Positions 19,403 to 28,915 are shown, counted from the first letter of the stretch. The stretch: 64,000 nt of DNA from Lysinibacillus sphaericus OT4b.31 (GCF_000392615.1 NZ_KB933406.1:1-64000); one strand, 5' to 3'. Notes: a model not told the origin generated them from the letters alone. Program-made: numbers and translations.

Positions 19403-19870
19403 TTATTTTTTCAACATTGTTATAAATCTTGTTGTTTGGTGATTGAATGCTAGTTTTTTTTCGAAGCCTAATTTTTCATATAGATGAATAGCCCTGTTAT
19501 TAAATTTTGCAACTGTTAAGCGAAGAGGTGCATGCTCTTTTTGTTGCACATGGCTTAAAATAAATGAAAAAAACACTGTACCGAAACCTTTTCCGGTGAG
19601 GTCCGGTTTCATGCCAATTCCTATATCGACCCCATTGCCCATATACGCATCCACTTCATGGCCACTAGGTACTTGGGCAGATGTTCCGGTACAGAAATAA
19701 CCGACTAACTCCTCGTTGTCATTGACAATTGCATAATACGGATTGTCAAGTATTTCTTTTAAGGTTTCAGTAGTACACTCGTTATTATAAAAATCATATG
19801 GCGCATGATACGTCCACTGTAGTAGCTCACTTGCCAATTTTTTATTCATCTCTTTAACAAATAATTGCAA
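19403..19870 (-). CDS. GNAT family acetyltransferase
   Basis: About 155 residues, starting at TTG (MQLFVKEMNKK) behind GGGGGT. The acetyl-CoA loop is weakly visible as DLTGKGFGTVF, and the C-terminal half has RLTVAKFNNRAIHLYEKLGF, the typical GNAT ending. It transfers an acetyl group to an unknown amine. It directly follows another GNAT gene (17-base gap), so the two are one operon. Confidence 0.82.
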   Translation of the reverse strand: MQLFVKEMNKKLASELLQWTYHAPYDFYNNECTTETLKEILDNPYYAIVNDNEELVGYFCTGTSAQVPSGHEVDAYMGNGVDIGIGMKPDLTGKGFGTVFFSFILSHVQQKEHAPLRLTVAKFNNRAIHLYEKLGFEKKLAFNHQTTRFITMLKK

Positions 19871-19887
19871 TGTGTAAACCCCCATTA

Positions 19888-20772
19888 TTATGAATGTGAT
19901 GTTAGTGGAAATAAAAAATGTTTCGTTTCAATATTTATTAATGGACGAACGAACAATGTATCATCACTAGTTGTGATAAATTCTGTATGAATGTTTGAAC
20001 AAACATCATCTATTGTAAAATGGAAATTAATGATTTCCATATCCATAGTAAGAACACCATTCAACATATCAAGGTCCACTCTTTTCTTGCTAATAATATC
20101 AAAAATATGAAGTTGCTGATTTTCATGTTCAAATAGAATCAGCACGTCTTCCTCCTCCATATAATAAATGGCGTCTTTGAATACTAAGATGAAGTAAAAC
20201 ATTAGGAGATGCTCATTGTTTTTTACCCCTAAAATTGAAGATACAGGTATTCTGTTAACGGCAAAGTCCTTCATCAATGCAAAATCAGCTTGATTGTTTA
20301 TATCGAGTTTACGAAGAGTAGCCTTTTTAGTCCGCTTTTTTAAATGGCAAGTCTTCAAGCTGAAACTACTTTCCTGTACCTTTTTAAAACCAAACTTAGG
20401 ATAAAAATCTAACACCGTATCATTTGCAAATAGATAGATAAAGTCACAGTCCTTTTCATATTTTTTAATGATATGATTCATCAGCTTAGCTGCCAATCCT
20501 TGATGACGATAGTCTGGATGTGTCATCACGGTACCCAATTGAATAGCCTTGTATTCTTTACCATTAACGATTACAACCATCTTATTAACGGAAGCATTCG
20601 CTATGACCTGTTCTCCATCCAGATAGGAATAGCAAATATAATTATCTCCCCAAAACCCCCTGTCATACCATTCTTTGAAATCGAGTTCAAATACTTGTTT
20701 GGCCAGTTCATTAAAGCTTTCCTTATATTTTACATTTTGCTTGTAGTTACTGATTAATTGATAGTCATTCAT
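19888..20772 (-). CDS. GNAT acetyltransferase with C-terminal extension
   Basis: 294 residues. The N-terminal GNAT domain has the acetyl-CoA motif VMTHPDYRHQGLAAKLMNH (about 82-100) and FYPKFGFKKVQ. The second half (about 150-294) is an extra domain, an arrangement seen in Eis-like and other two-domain GNATs. Substrate unknown. Strong site GGAGGAG before the ATG. First gene of the pair. Confidence 0.82.
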   Translation of the reverse strand: MNDYQLISNYKQNVKYKESFNELAKQVFELDFKEWYDRGFWGDNYICYSYLDGEQVIANASVNKMVVIVNGKEYKAIQLGTVMTHPDYRHQGLAAKLMNHIIKKYEKDCDFIYLFANDTVLDFYPKFGFKKVQESSFSLKTCHLKKRTKKATLRKLDINNQADFALMKDFAVNRIPVSSILGVKNNEHLLMFYFILVFKDAIYYMEEEDVLILFEHENQQLHIFDIISKKRVDLDMLNGVLTMDMEIINFHFTIDDVCSNIHTEFITTSDDTLFVRPLINIETKHFLFPLTSHS

Positions 20773-21226
20773 GATTACTCCTCCAACCTCAGTGATTTTT
20801 ACGTTTTTAAAAGAGCCTGCGTTGCTACAATCGACAATAAAAATCTCCCCCCTGTTCCTACGTCATGTAAACTAAAATAGACAAAAAAAGACCATAAGAA
20901 GAATCTCTTCTCATGGTCAAATTTCTGTCTACTATAAATACACCTATCTCGAAAAATAGATATACAAAGAAATAGCATGAAATTTGCTTTGATAAGATAC
21001 AATGTCTTCTAATCGCTATTAGTAAAAGGGAATAGAAAATAGAGCTAAGAGTAAGCCCTTAATTTCACCTTTTACCATATAAAATTCATTCGAATTTTTA
21101 TTGAGCGATTATAAGTTTCATCATATACAACCAAAACCCCTTTTCACAATTATTTCATATATAACCATATATTATTTATGATACATTGTAAAATCTTAAC
21201 TACTACTTAAAATAACAGTAGGTTTA
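20773..21226. other. Intergenic region with hairpin
   Basis: Holds a near-perfect hairpin at 20890-20918 (GACCAT-AGAAGA with TCTTCT-ATGGTC) next to an A-run, likely a terminator for minus-strand transcription. The frames here are not convincing; the rest is AT-rich. Confidence 0.45.
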
Positions 21227-21517
21227 CTATTTAAACGATAACCCTTTTTCATCTAAAGAAGCCCTAAGATTTGGCAATGAAGCTGGTCCGATACCGTGCA
21301 ATTGCAAAATTTCTTTTTCACTAAAATTTGAAAGCTGTTCTACAGTAATTATTCCCTCGTGTTCTAATGCTCTTCTAGCCGGCGAAGAAAGCTTTGAAAG
21401 AAATCCATTTTCAGGTTTACGCTCTTGCTCACATTTTGGGCAACTTGGACAATCACTACTCTTATAATATTCGTGGCCTTTGTCACATATCCTTAAATTT
21501 CGCTTTGAAGTTGTCAT
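21227..21517 (-). CDS. Zinc-ribbon/RNAP-alpha-CTD-like small protein
   Basis: 96 residues. The N-terminal part has a cysteine cluster (CDKGHEYYKSSDCPSCPKC) suited to zinc binding. The C-terminal 55 residues resemble the helix-hairpin-helix C-terminal domain of the RNA polymerase alpha subunit (SSPARRALEHEGI, LHGIGPASLPNL). Such proteins are common in Bacilli and may touch DNA or RNA polymerase; the actual role is unknown. Ribosome site GAGGGG. Confidence 0.75.
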   Translation of the reverse strand: MTTSKRNLRICDKGHEYYKSSDCPSCPKCEQERKPENGFLSKLSSPARRALEHEGIITVEQLSNFSEKEILQLHGIGPASLPNLRASLDEKGLSFK

Positions 21518-21724
21518 TTATAGTGATTCCCCTCTTTCGATACAAATCGTTACCTTCATTTTACTACCTTTTGATCATCTAAGAAATCAATTTGTTTAAA
21601 TGGGTATGGCTACCTATTGGAAATATTATATATTTTTTATATAAATCTAGAATAATTTATATATTATACATATTATTGCACGATCTTTATAATGTAAATA
21701 TCACTTTCGAAGGAGGCAATAGGA

Positions 21725-22714
21725 ATGGAGTATAGTAAACTTGGCAATAGCGGATTATCGATAAGTAAAATTGCATTTGGTAACTGGATAAATCATGGAG
21801 GAAAAGTAGACGAGAATACCGCAATAGCATGTGTAAAAACCGCATTGGATGTCGGTATAACAACATTTGATACTGCCGATGTTTATTCAGATACGAAAGC
21901 TGAGGAAATACTCGGCCAATCTCTGCAAGGTGTAAGGCGGGAGAGTATTGAGTTATGTACAAAGGTTTGTCATCCAACTGGGAAAGGCCAAAATGATAGG
22001 GGATTATCACGTAAGCATATTTTCGAAAATTGTCATGCATCGTTACGTCGGTTACAGACTGATTACATCGACGTCTATTATGCCCACCGATTTGACCCAT
22101 CTACGCCCCTTGAAGAAACTATGTTAGCTTTCGCAGACCTTGTTCGACAAGGTAAAGTCTTATATTTAGGCGTAAGTGAATGGACAGCAGAACAAATCAC
22201 CCGTGGGGCTGCGCTTGCCCGTGAATTAAAAATCCCACTCATCGCGAGTCAACCTCAGTACTCGATGTTATGGCGCGTTATCGAAACGGATGTCATTCCA
22301 ACATGTCAACGTGAAGGACTCGGCCAAGTTGTTTGGTCACCTGTTGCGCAAGGTATTCTTACTGGTAAATATTTACCCGGAAAACCAGTACCAGCTCAAT
22401 CGCGTGCTAATTCCACTGCTGGTAAACCATTTTTTAACAATCTAGTACGTCGTTGGATGAATGACGATGTACTCACTTCTATACAAAAGCTAGAACCCAT
22501 TGCACGTAATATTGACCTTACTTTGGCTCAACTAGCAGTAGCATGGGTATTACAAAATGACAATGTTTCTTCAGCAATTATAGGTGCCTCAAATCCGCAA
22601 CAGATAATAGAAAATGCATACGCGGCCAATGTCAAATTGCAACCTGAAATAATGAATCAAATTGATGAAGTACTACATGGATTCATAGAGTACGATTCAA
22701 GCAAAACAGGTTAA
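21725..22714 (+). CDS. Aldo/keto reductase
   Basis: 329 residues, a TIM-barrel NADPH-dependent oxidoreductase similar to the YghZ/potassium-channel-beta branch. The catalytic set is visible: Asp and Tyr in TFDTADVYS, Lys in LCTKVC, His in YYAHRFD. The cofactor end shows SSAIIGASNPQQI. Substrate unknown. AAGGAGG precedes the ATG. It is divergent from the RNAP-alpha-like gene. The coding sequence is somewhat richer in GC than its neighbours, which could mean transfer. Confidence 0.9.
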   Translation: MEYSKLGNSGLSISKIAFGNWINHGGKVDENTAIACVKTALDVGITTFDTADVYSDTKAEEILGQSLQGVRRESIELCTKVCHPTGKGQNDRGLSRKHIFENCHASLRRLQTDYIDVYYAHRFDPSTPLEETMLAFADLVRQGKVLYLGVSEWTAEQITRGAALARELKIPLIASQPQYSMLWRVIETDVIPTCQREGLGQVVWSPVAQGILTGKYLPGKPVPAQSRANSTAGKPFFNNLVRRWMNDDVLTSIQKLEPIARNIDLTLAQLAVAWVLQNDNVSSAIIGASNPQQIIENAYAANVKLQPEIMNQIDEVLHGFIEYDSSKTG

Positions 22715-22749
22715 GTTTTTAACTCAATGTGTAACTATATCAAGTGAAA

Positions 22750-22786
22750 CTTCAATCCGTGGGGGTAATCTTCAACCCCACAGAGT
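22750..22786. terminator. Hairpin after the aldo/keto reductase gene
   Basis: GTGGGG and CCCCAC around an 11-base loop. It is between convergent genes, and a second GC-containing inverted repeat lies near 22821-22852. Confidence 0.5.
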
Positions 22787-22918
22787 GGTAGTTAAAGCAA
22801 TCGGATTTTTAGTTGAATGACCACCTATTTTAATTTCCATTTGGGTGGGCAGCTTACTGACTGTTCGTCCTTGATCAAAAATCTTCGTATTTTTAAGTTC
22901 AAGGAAGATGAGAATTCG

Positions 22919-23851
22919 CTACTCATTCGAGAATGAATGGGTAGTATTACTTTTATTAGATTTTCTGGTAGAATATACTTCTCGAACTATCGTTAAAAAT
23001 TGATTGATAATTGCAGATTTTTCATCCTGCCTCCACCCAACATATAGATTTATTTTAGGAGGAGTTTCTTTAAATTTTTTATAGATCACTCCATTTTGTT
23101 TATATGTTTCCACTGAGGATGGTACAACGGAAATCCCCATACCTATTGCAACTAGATTAACGATTGTTTGCATTTGTATGGCTTCCTGAACAACATTTAA
23201 ATTTACACCTTGTTCACTAAAGTAGCTAGTAATAAAATCATAAAAATCTGGACCTAAATGACGTGGAAACATAATGAATGGCTCGTCAACTAACAATTGG
23301 AGAGAAACTTCGGCTAATGAGGCAAGCGGGTGATTTTGAGGTAAAACCAACCTTAAAGATTCCTCAGAACAAACTTCTGAAAATAATATCCCATTATTTT
23401 GTTTAGTACGAAAAAACCCAATCTGTATTTCTTTCTCATAGAGAGCTTTTAATTGTTGCTCAGTCGTCATTTCACGTAATACAAGTTGAATTTTAGGAAA
23501 TCGTTCTCTAAATTTTTTTAAAATCTCTATAACAATTTCAGTAGAATCGACAAAACCAACTGTCAGTTGACCAATTTTTCCTTCGTCTGCAAGTTGTGTT
23601 TCTCTAATAGTTTTTTCAACTTGAAACATAATTTGCCGAACTCCATCAAGAAATATTTTTCCAGCGTTCGAAAGCTCTACTTTTCTTTTCGTACGATAAA
23701 AAAGTTGAACGCCTAATTCTTCTTCTAATTTACGTATCTCTTGGCTTAAGGGGGGTTGTGCCATTCTTAAACGTTCCGCTGCTCGACTAAAATTCAACTC
23801 TTCTGCTACTGTTATGAAATAGCGCATTTTTCGAATATCCAATATCATCAC
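22919..23851 (-). CDS. LysR family transcriptional regulator
   Basis: 310 residues. The N-terminal winged helix-turn-helix reads AERLRMAQPPLSQEIRKLEE, and the rest is the two-lobe effector domain (FVDSTEIVIEILKKF onward, with NHPLASLAEVSLQLL). It should bind an unknown small effector and control neighbouring genes. It is convergent with the aldo/keto reductase and just downstream of an acetyltransferase gene. Confidence 0.92.
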   Translation of the reverse strand: MMILDIRKMRYFITVAEELNFSRAAERLRMAQPPLSQEIRKLEEELGVQLFYRTKRKVELSNAGKIFLDGVRQIMFQVEKTIRETQLADEGKIGQLTVGFVDSTEIVIEILKKFRERFPKIQLVLREMTTEQQLKALYEKEIQIGFFRTKQNNGILFSEVCSEESLRLVLPQNHPLASLAEVSLQLLVDEPFIMFPRHLGPDFYDFITSYFSEQGVNLNVVQEAIQMQTIVNLVAIGMGISVVPSSVETYKQNGVIYKKFKETPPKINLYVGWRQDEKSAIINQFLTIVREVYSTRKSNKSNTTHSFSNE

Positions 23852-23877
23852 CTTCCCTTCTATTCGCTTAAAAGAAG

Positions 23878-24687
23878 TTACGATTGTCTTGGCGTAAACT
23901 CACTAGATTTTTTAAAAAAAATTGAATATTCACTAGGATTACTAAAGCCCAATTTTTCAGCTAGCCTTATTGATGATGCATTACTGATGTCACAATCCCA
24001 GCGAGGCATTATATCCTTTTCGAGACAGTCATTTATAAACGCTTTTGCGACAATTAAACCTAGTCCTTGTCCCCTATAATTTTCGTGGGTTTCAATATCA
24101 ATTTCCGAGAATTGAAGGGAAGCAAAAATTGAAGTGCATTCACTAATCACTTGCCCTTTATGTAGCATACAGTAACCGAAACCCTTTGCTGTAAAATTGG
24201 CAACAGAGCCCCAATACTCATTATAATAATCCTCATTATATGCTGAACTACAAGCAATTTGCTCTTCACTTATTCTTCTCATAGAATATTCATTAGTAAA
24301 TAGACTCTTCTCATATGATTTTTTCTTATCATGTATAAAAGAATACCTGTTCATCTTTTTTAAATTATCTTTAAATAGCTCATTAATGACACAATCCCAG
24401 TGCTCATTTGCAGAAAATAAAGTGAAACGTAGCTCCTCACTTTTTCTTTGGCTATACAATTCCAAAAGGAAATTATTGAACTTTTGATTATCTTCTTTTC
24501 CTGCTACGAAATAAATACCCGATTGTGTTCCAATAAGTATCGTCTCTGGATTTTTAGAATCTGCATAAACAATTCCACTTATATAATTATTCAACACGGA
24601 ATAGGTAAAGGTAGGAACCGTTTTTTTCTCGTTATTTTCTAGTATAGTGATTGCTTTTTCATAATCTTTTTCACCAAGAATTATCAT
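23878..24687 (-). CDS. GNAT family acetyltransferase
   Basis: 269 residues. The N-terminal half is variable; the C-terminal half carries the GNAT core with ETHENYRGQGLGLIVAKAF (acetyl-CoA loop RGQGLG) and the ending SSIRLAEKLGF. This layout fits the two-part GNAT_acetyltran group. Substrate unknown. AGGAGGAGGGGG lies before the ATG. Same strand as the LysR gene after a 26-base gap, so perhaps co-transcribed. Confidence 0.82.
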   Translation of the reverse strand: MIILGEKDYEKAITILENNEKKTVPTFTYSVLNNYISGIVYADSKNPETILIGTQSGIYFVAGKEDNQKFNNFLLELYSQRKSEELRFTLFSANEHWDCVINELFKDNLKKMNRYSFIHDKKKSYEKSLFTNEYSMRRISEEQIACSSAYNEDYYNEYWGSVANFTAKGFGYCMLHKGQVISECTSIFASLQFSEIDIETHENYRGQGLGLIVAKAFINDCLEKDIMPRWDCDISNASSIRLAEKLGFSNPSEYSIFFKKSSEFTPRQS

Positions 24688-24735
24688 TATATTGCCCCCT
24701 CCTCCTAACTGAATACATTGTATGATCTATATTTA

Positions 24736-25152
24736 TCATTTAATCAATTTGAAAACCGTCAGATGACAGACTTTCTGAATTACTAAGAATAAAAGTGATG
24801 CAAAAACCCCGATTATTATATATGTCATCAATTCATGAAAATACCTGACTGCAGAAGTGTATAAATAAAATACGCCACCGATAATTGCGCCGCTTGCTGT
24901 ATAAAGTAATATTTGGTGTAATTGCTTTTTAAATTTCACTTCAATCATCCAGGAGATAATGACGCCCAATGTTACATAAATAACCAATGAATATACAGCA
25001 TAAATTATAAATAGTGTACTATAAGAAAAGTGTGCTGTATCTACTGTTTCTTGTGCATTAGGTGTATAACCAAAATAAAGACTTAAAATCCATGACAAAA
25101 TAATTGTTGAAATAATTGCAATTGAAATTTTTTGAAATAATAATTTTAACAT
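24736..25152 (-). CDS. Four-segment membrane protein
   Basis: 138 residues with four hydrophobic segments (about 8-26, 43-66, 80-100, 108-128). No family recognised. Ribosome site GGAGGG before the ATG. Function unknown. Confidence 0.65.
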   Translation of the reverse strand: MLKLLFQKISIAIISTIILSWILSLYFGYTPNAQETVDTAHFSYSTLFIIYAVYSLVIYVTLGVIISWMIEVKFKKQLHQILLYTASGAIIGGVFYLYTSAVRYFHELMTYIIIGVFASLLFLVIQKVCHLTVFKLIK

Positions 25153-25208
25153 CTAGAACCCTCCGCTATATATGGAATCTGTACTTTGTTTATGGATGGC
25201 CAATGATG

Positions 25209-25547
25209 CTATTTAACTGCGTGTCTTCTTGCAAAGGTCGAAGGCGAAAATGAAACTTTATATTTTCCCTCTAGTTCTTTTCTTACTTTTTCTGTTAAAT
25301 TCTCCCCTTGTTTATTATGTTCATCTTCAAGTTCAATCCCATTTGGAAATATGCCGTCGTTACTCCAATCAATCCATTTACCATATCGCCATACCCATTC
25401 CATTAATTCCGATTTCAACTCAATTGAAAGTGGTATTTTTTCTATATCAAAGTTACAACTACATTTATCACACCATATAGGGTCAGCGCCTATATCTCCT
25501 TCAACTTTTAACTCAAATGTTACTTGTTGTTCGCATAAACATCTCAT
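25209..25547 (-). CDS. Hypothetical protein with paired cysteines
   Basis: 112 residues. N-terminal CLC and WCDKCSCNF suggest a zinc site. The C-terminal half is charged, with WVWRYGKWIDW in the middle. Ribosome site AAAGGGG. The family is not recognised. Confidence 0.65.
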   Translation of the reverse strand: MRCLCEQQVTFELKVEGDIGADPIWCDKCSCNFDIEKIPLSIELKSELMEWVWRYGKWIDWSNDGIFPNGIELEDEHNKQGENLTEKVRKELEGKYKVSFSPSTFARRHAVK

Positions 25548-25583
25548 ATTATTTTCTACCCCTTTCTGAATAGCCCACCGTTA

Positions 25584-25874
25584 CTAGAATAACAAATATG
25601 GAAATTTAATCAATATAATTTCCTTCTTAGTATAGTAATCATTAGATACATTCAAAAAAGAAACGCCAAGTAACAGAATAACTGAAATCCACAAAACCCT
25701 ATGAAGCAACTGATTTATAACAGCAATACAAACTGGCAAATTCAAAAGAACGGGATGATTAATTGAAAATAGTACAAGTAAGCAACTCAAATAAGAGGCC
25801 TTTTTGATGGATAAAAAAACAGGACTCAATAATATACTGAGTACCTGATCATTGTTTATCTGGCTACTGAACAA
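25584..25874 (-). CDS. Possible small membrane protein
   Basis: A 96-codon frame with two hydrophobic stretches (KASYLSCLLVLFSINH and VLWISVILLLGVSFL). No good ribosome site at the ATG, so the start, and even its reality, are uncertain. It could be a remnant of a longer gene. Confidence 0.3.
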   Translation of the reverse strand: MFSSQINNDQVLSILLSPVFLSIKKASYLSCLLVLFSINHPVLLNLPVCIAVINQLLHRVLWISVILLLGVSFLNVSNDYYTKKEIILIKFPYLLF

Positions 25875-26039
25875 TTCATCCTATTTGACTATTAACACGA
25901 TAGCTTCATTTTGACAATAACTAACATTAGCTTTCGTTGTGACTCTCTGCTAAAAAATTGTATGTTCATACATAATTCACACATACTTCGTCCTCCACAA
26001 ATGCAGATTCAACAAATCAGTGGTCATAGCTCATACGAA

Positions 26040-26441
26040 TTATCGATTTGGATTTCGGTCAATAAACTCCTCTATATCGTTAGCTAATCGATAAACTAAA
26101 TGAAAATAATGTTTTTCTGTCATGACACCTTTTTTTCTCCACTTTTGCATTTCTTCATAGTGGAAATTATAAAAATATCCTTCTACATCCCATCTTTCAA
26201 TGCCTTGCTTCTCCGCCATTTCAGCGATAGAAAGACCTTCTAGCCAATTTTTTTCGTATTCTTCACGACTAATACCTAAAAAATTGGATATTGCATTGTA
26301 ATCATATTTGACATGATAAACTAATGTTCCCTCATCATTATTACTTTCTTCTTGTTCATTTTTATCTGCATGAACAATTGATGAAAAGGAAAAAATTATT
26401 ACTGTTAGTAAAAGGAGTAAACCACTAAATATAAATTTCAT
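26040..26441 (-). CDS. Secreted hypothetical protein
   Basis: 133 residues with a clear signal peptide (cleavage likely after SIVHA, about residue 25). The mature part has an acidic linker, then ISNFLGISREEYEKNWLEGL with SIAEMAEKQGI, a helix pattern seen in several exported Bacilli proteins of unknown role. Ribosome site GAGG. Monocistronic. Confidence 0.7.
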   Translation of the reverse strand: MKFIFSGLLLLLTVIIFSFSSIVHADKNEQEESNNDEGTLVYHVKYDYNAISNFLGISREEYEKNWLEGLSIAEMAEKQGIERWDVEGYFYNFHYEEMQKWRKKGVMTEKHYFHLVYRLANDIEEFIDRNPNR

Positions 26442-26574
26442 TTTTGAACCTCACTTTTTTATTTTCTTTCAGTGTGTGAGGTTTCAAATTAACTATGTAC
26501 TTTTCTTTTTCACTTTGTCATTTTCACCATTGCTACCAACCTGCCATTTTAAATTACAACTCACACAATTATCC

Positions 26575-26629
26575 ATATATTTGATATTTGTTTAAATATT
26601 GTGTAGTGTGCTAAGTATTCCAATGCCAT
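26575..26629 (-). pseudogene. Start fragment of a helix-turn-helix gene (copy of 49278-49543)
   Basis: ATGGCATTGGAATACTTAGC opens a frame reading MALEYLAHYTIF, nearly the same as the beginning of the broken gene at 49.5 kb (MAFEYLAQYTTF). It then runs out of similarity, so only the first dozen or so codons remain. Confidence 0.5.
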
Positions 26630-26885
26630 CGTTTTTTCCTAGATCATCATCATATGTCCGTTTTTAAAATATAAAACGGACATTATTGATAATTGCATTA
26701 GGTTAAATGAGGGAGTGTGAATATCACGGAGATGAGTAAAGCAAAGAGGTATTGGAAGAACGAAAGATGACTTAAAGTGAACGGGCAACATAGCAGGACT
26801 ACAATAAGCTGTGTTAGTGAATTACTACATAATCAAGACAAAAAGTAAGTTTAAGTAACTACTTAGAAAAGTGAAAGGATAATTG
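26630..26885. other. Intergenic region before the small membrane ORF
   Basis: No gene seen. A short inverted repeat around 26655-26690 (GTCCGTTTT with AAAACGGAC) can form a hairpin. Confidence 0.35.
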
Positions 26886-27023
26886 ATGATGTTAAAATTT
26901 ATTGATGATTTAGCTGGTGCGATTTTCGATGTATGTAAATTGATCTGTTATTTCTTTGCAGGTGTATTGATTGTTGGCGTTCCCCTCTTTTTAATTGCTA
27001 AATTTTTTTTGTTGTTTCATTAA
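26886..27023 (+). CDS. Small single-pass membrane protein
   Basis: 45 codons behind AAAGGAT at good spacing. The peptide has one hydrophobic stretch (ICYFFAGVLIVGVPLFLIA) flanked by DDLAGAIFD and a short basic end. Small proteins like this are often missed. No family recognised. Confidence 0.5.
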   Translation: MMLKFIDDLAGAIFDVCKLICYFFAGVLIVGVPLFLIAKFFLLFH

Positions 27024-27163
27024 CTCGATTGTGATTTGGTTTCAGAAAAAGTCCTTGCATCGGCAGCGCTAGTCGCAATCGCCTTTAAAGCTTTCAATTC
27101 TCGAAGGCACAAAAAAAGCGACGCCCTTCTCTCAAGGAAACACGTCGCAAGTAACTACATGAA

Positions 27164-27200
27164 GTAGGAGTTGATGCCTCCTTCTCAACTCCTTTTGGAA
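27164..27200. terminator. Hairpin between convergent genes
   Basis: AGGAGTTG paired with CAACTCCT, then TTTT. Another hairpin with CGACG/CGTCG lies at 27119-27146. Confidence 0.6.
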
Positions 27201-27240
27201 CAACGCTCTGATTTTCACAATAAAAAATGACCGCTTAAAT

Positions 27241-27780
27241 TTATTTCTCTACTATTTTGCGTACAAAACTATCGAATGCTTCCTCTGCCTCTGTGCGTAG
27301 TCGAACCGTACAAATTAACGGATACGTCGGACAAATTCGCAGCAACTTCTCTTGCTCCACCTCAGTATGTAAATAATCAATCTTTACATCCCACAGCCCA
27401 TGTTTGTTCTTATAAGCTACAGCTTGGAAATCGCCATCATCCCGATTAAAATAAATATGCCAATGGCGCCAAGGCAAACGCTCCTCAATTTCCTCTGCAT
27501 AATCGCTATAAGACGTTTTTATGAAAACAAGCTCCATCTCTTCCGTGACGAACTCAGCAGGAATCGATGCATTACTTGGCAACTCTTCATTATCATATAA
27601 AGCCCCCGCTAACAAATAAGCTAAATCCCTCTTTGCCTTTTCAATCGCTTCCTGTTTCGTACGACCCGAGCTTAAAGAATATTCCCATCCTGAATCTAGA
27701 AGTAACGTCGGAAAATAAACGCCGTACTTCTCGTTGTCTCTTTTCATAAACGCTGGATAAACAACATTCTCAAATTTCAT
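27241..27780 (-). CDS. HicB-like domain protein with C-terminal extension
   Basis: 179 residues from the ATG at 27780 (MKFENVVYPAF), which has AGGTG upstream. The first 70 residues match the HicB antitoxin fold: YPAFMKRDNEKYGVYFPTL, then SSGRTKQEAIEKAKRDLA. HicB normally pairs with a HicA toxin; no HicA-like frame lies on either side. Residues 75-179 form an extra domain (PWRHWHIYFNRDDGDFQA) that I do not recognise. It may be a regulator that has lost or never had a toxin partner. Confidence 0.7.
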   Translation of the reverse strand: MKFENVVYPAFMKRDNEKYGVYFPTLLLDSGWEYSLSSGRTKQEAIEKAKRDLAYLLAGALYDNEELPSNASIPAEFVTEEMELVFIKTSYSDYAEEIEERLPWRHWHIYFNRDDGDFQAVAYKNKHGLWDVKIDYLHTEVEQEKLLRICPTYPLICTVRLRTEAEEAFDSFVRKIVEK

Positions 27781-27880
27781 ATCAACTGCACCTGTCCTTT
27801 GCCTCACTTATCGAATCTCAAAATATTCTTTTTTTATCATGTACAAGGTATACTCTCACCATCGTTTAACAATTCAGACT

Positions 27881-28915
27881 CTATTCCAAGGTTTTGGTTT
27901 TTATCAATTGTTCTTCTATGCCCTTCACTATATCAAATGCGCCATTTGACTTATTAGAGCAAACAACAACATTGATGGATACGTCAGGATAATAGGCAGC
28001 GTGAAAGCTAACGCCTGGATCATACCCCATTATATGATATTTAAGAACGGCATCATTTCTTTTTTTAATCCATACACCATAACCATAGTAGTCTTCTTGA
28101 TTTTCCTGAGCGTGTGGAGTCAGTAATAGCTTTGTTGATTTTTCACTTAGTAATGAATAACTCATTAACGCATCCCATAGCTTCTCCAAATCATGTACAG
28201 TAACAAATGCGCCGCCATCAGAACCACCTTTTGCTGGCAAGGAATAAATATTTGTTTTCCATGTCCCATCGTCAAAATCGATATAACCTTGTGCTGTATT
28301 AGCTGGTAGCGCATCTAATTCAAAAAAGCCTGCATTCGTCATACCCGCTTTGTCGAAAATATTTTTTTGGATGTATTCATCAAAGTTGCATTGACTTGCC
28401 TGTTCTACAACTAAGCCAAGCAAAATGTAGCCAGCATTATTATAATGAAATCTTTCTCCAACTTTCAATTTCATAGGTAGGTCTTGGAATAATGGCAGGA
28501 AATCTTTTAAAGTTCTCATTCGATACATGGGCGTTTGTATCCACAGTTCTTCAAAGTCATCCATAAATTCCTCATCAAAATAATCAGGTATTCCAGCGGT
28601 ATGTGTTAGAAGATGATGGATTGTTACCTTATCATCAAAGTGTTTAAAATTATGTTTAATGCAATCACTCAGTTTAGAATCAAAAGAAATTTCCCCTCTT
28701 TCAACAAGTTGGCAAATTGCTATTGCCGTGAAGAGTTTACAACCCGATGCAATTCCAAAACGAGTCGATGAACTATTTTCTATTTGTTCTGAACGATTTG
28801 CGTAACCAAAGTTTTGTTTTAGTAACAACTCTTCCTTACTTTTTACAAATACTGCACCCGAAAAATCAATTCTCTTTTGAATACTCTTTACAATCTCTTG
28901 TAAGTTTATGTTCAT
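27881..28915 (-). CDS. Serine hydrolase (beta-lactamase/DD-peptidase fold)
   Basis: About 344 residues from ATG 28915 (MNINLQEIV), behind GGGGGG. The active-site SxxK is SGCK in FGIASGCKLFTA, the second element is YNNAGY, and the third is KGGSDGG. There is no signal peptide, so it is probably cytoplasmic. Family members include esterases and peptidases; the substrate is unknown. Confidence 0.87.
   Translation of the reverse strand: MNINLQEIVKSIQKRIDFSGAVFVKSKEELLLKQNFGYANRSEQIENSSSTRFGIASGCKLFTAIAICQLVERGEISFDSKLSDCIKHNFKHFDDKVTIHHLLTHTAGIPDYFDEEFMDDFEELWIQTPMYRMRTLKDFLPLFQDLPMKLKVGERFHYNNAGYILLGLVVEQASQCNFDEYIQKNIFDKAGMTNAGFFELDALPANTAQGYIDFDDGTWKTNIYSLPAKGGSDGGAFVTVHDLEKLWDALMSYSLLSEKSTKLLLTPHAQENQEDYYGYGVWIKKRNDAVLKYHIMGYDPGVSFHAAYYPDVSINVVVCSNKSNGAFDIVKGIEEQLIKTKTLE

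Noticed and set aside
27241-27780. Complete HicAB toxin-antitoxin pair
   Set aside because: No HicA-like small frame lies next to the HicB-like gene.
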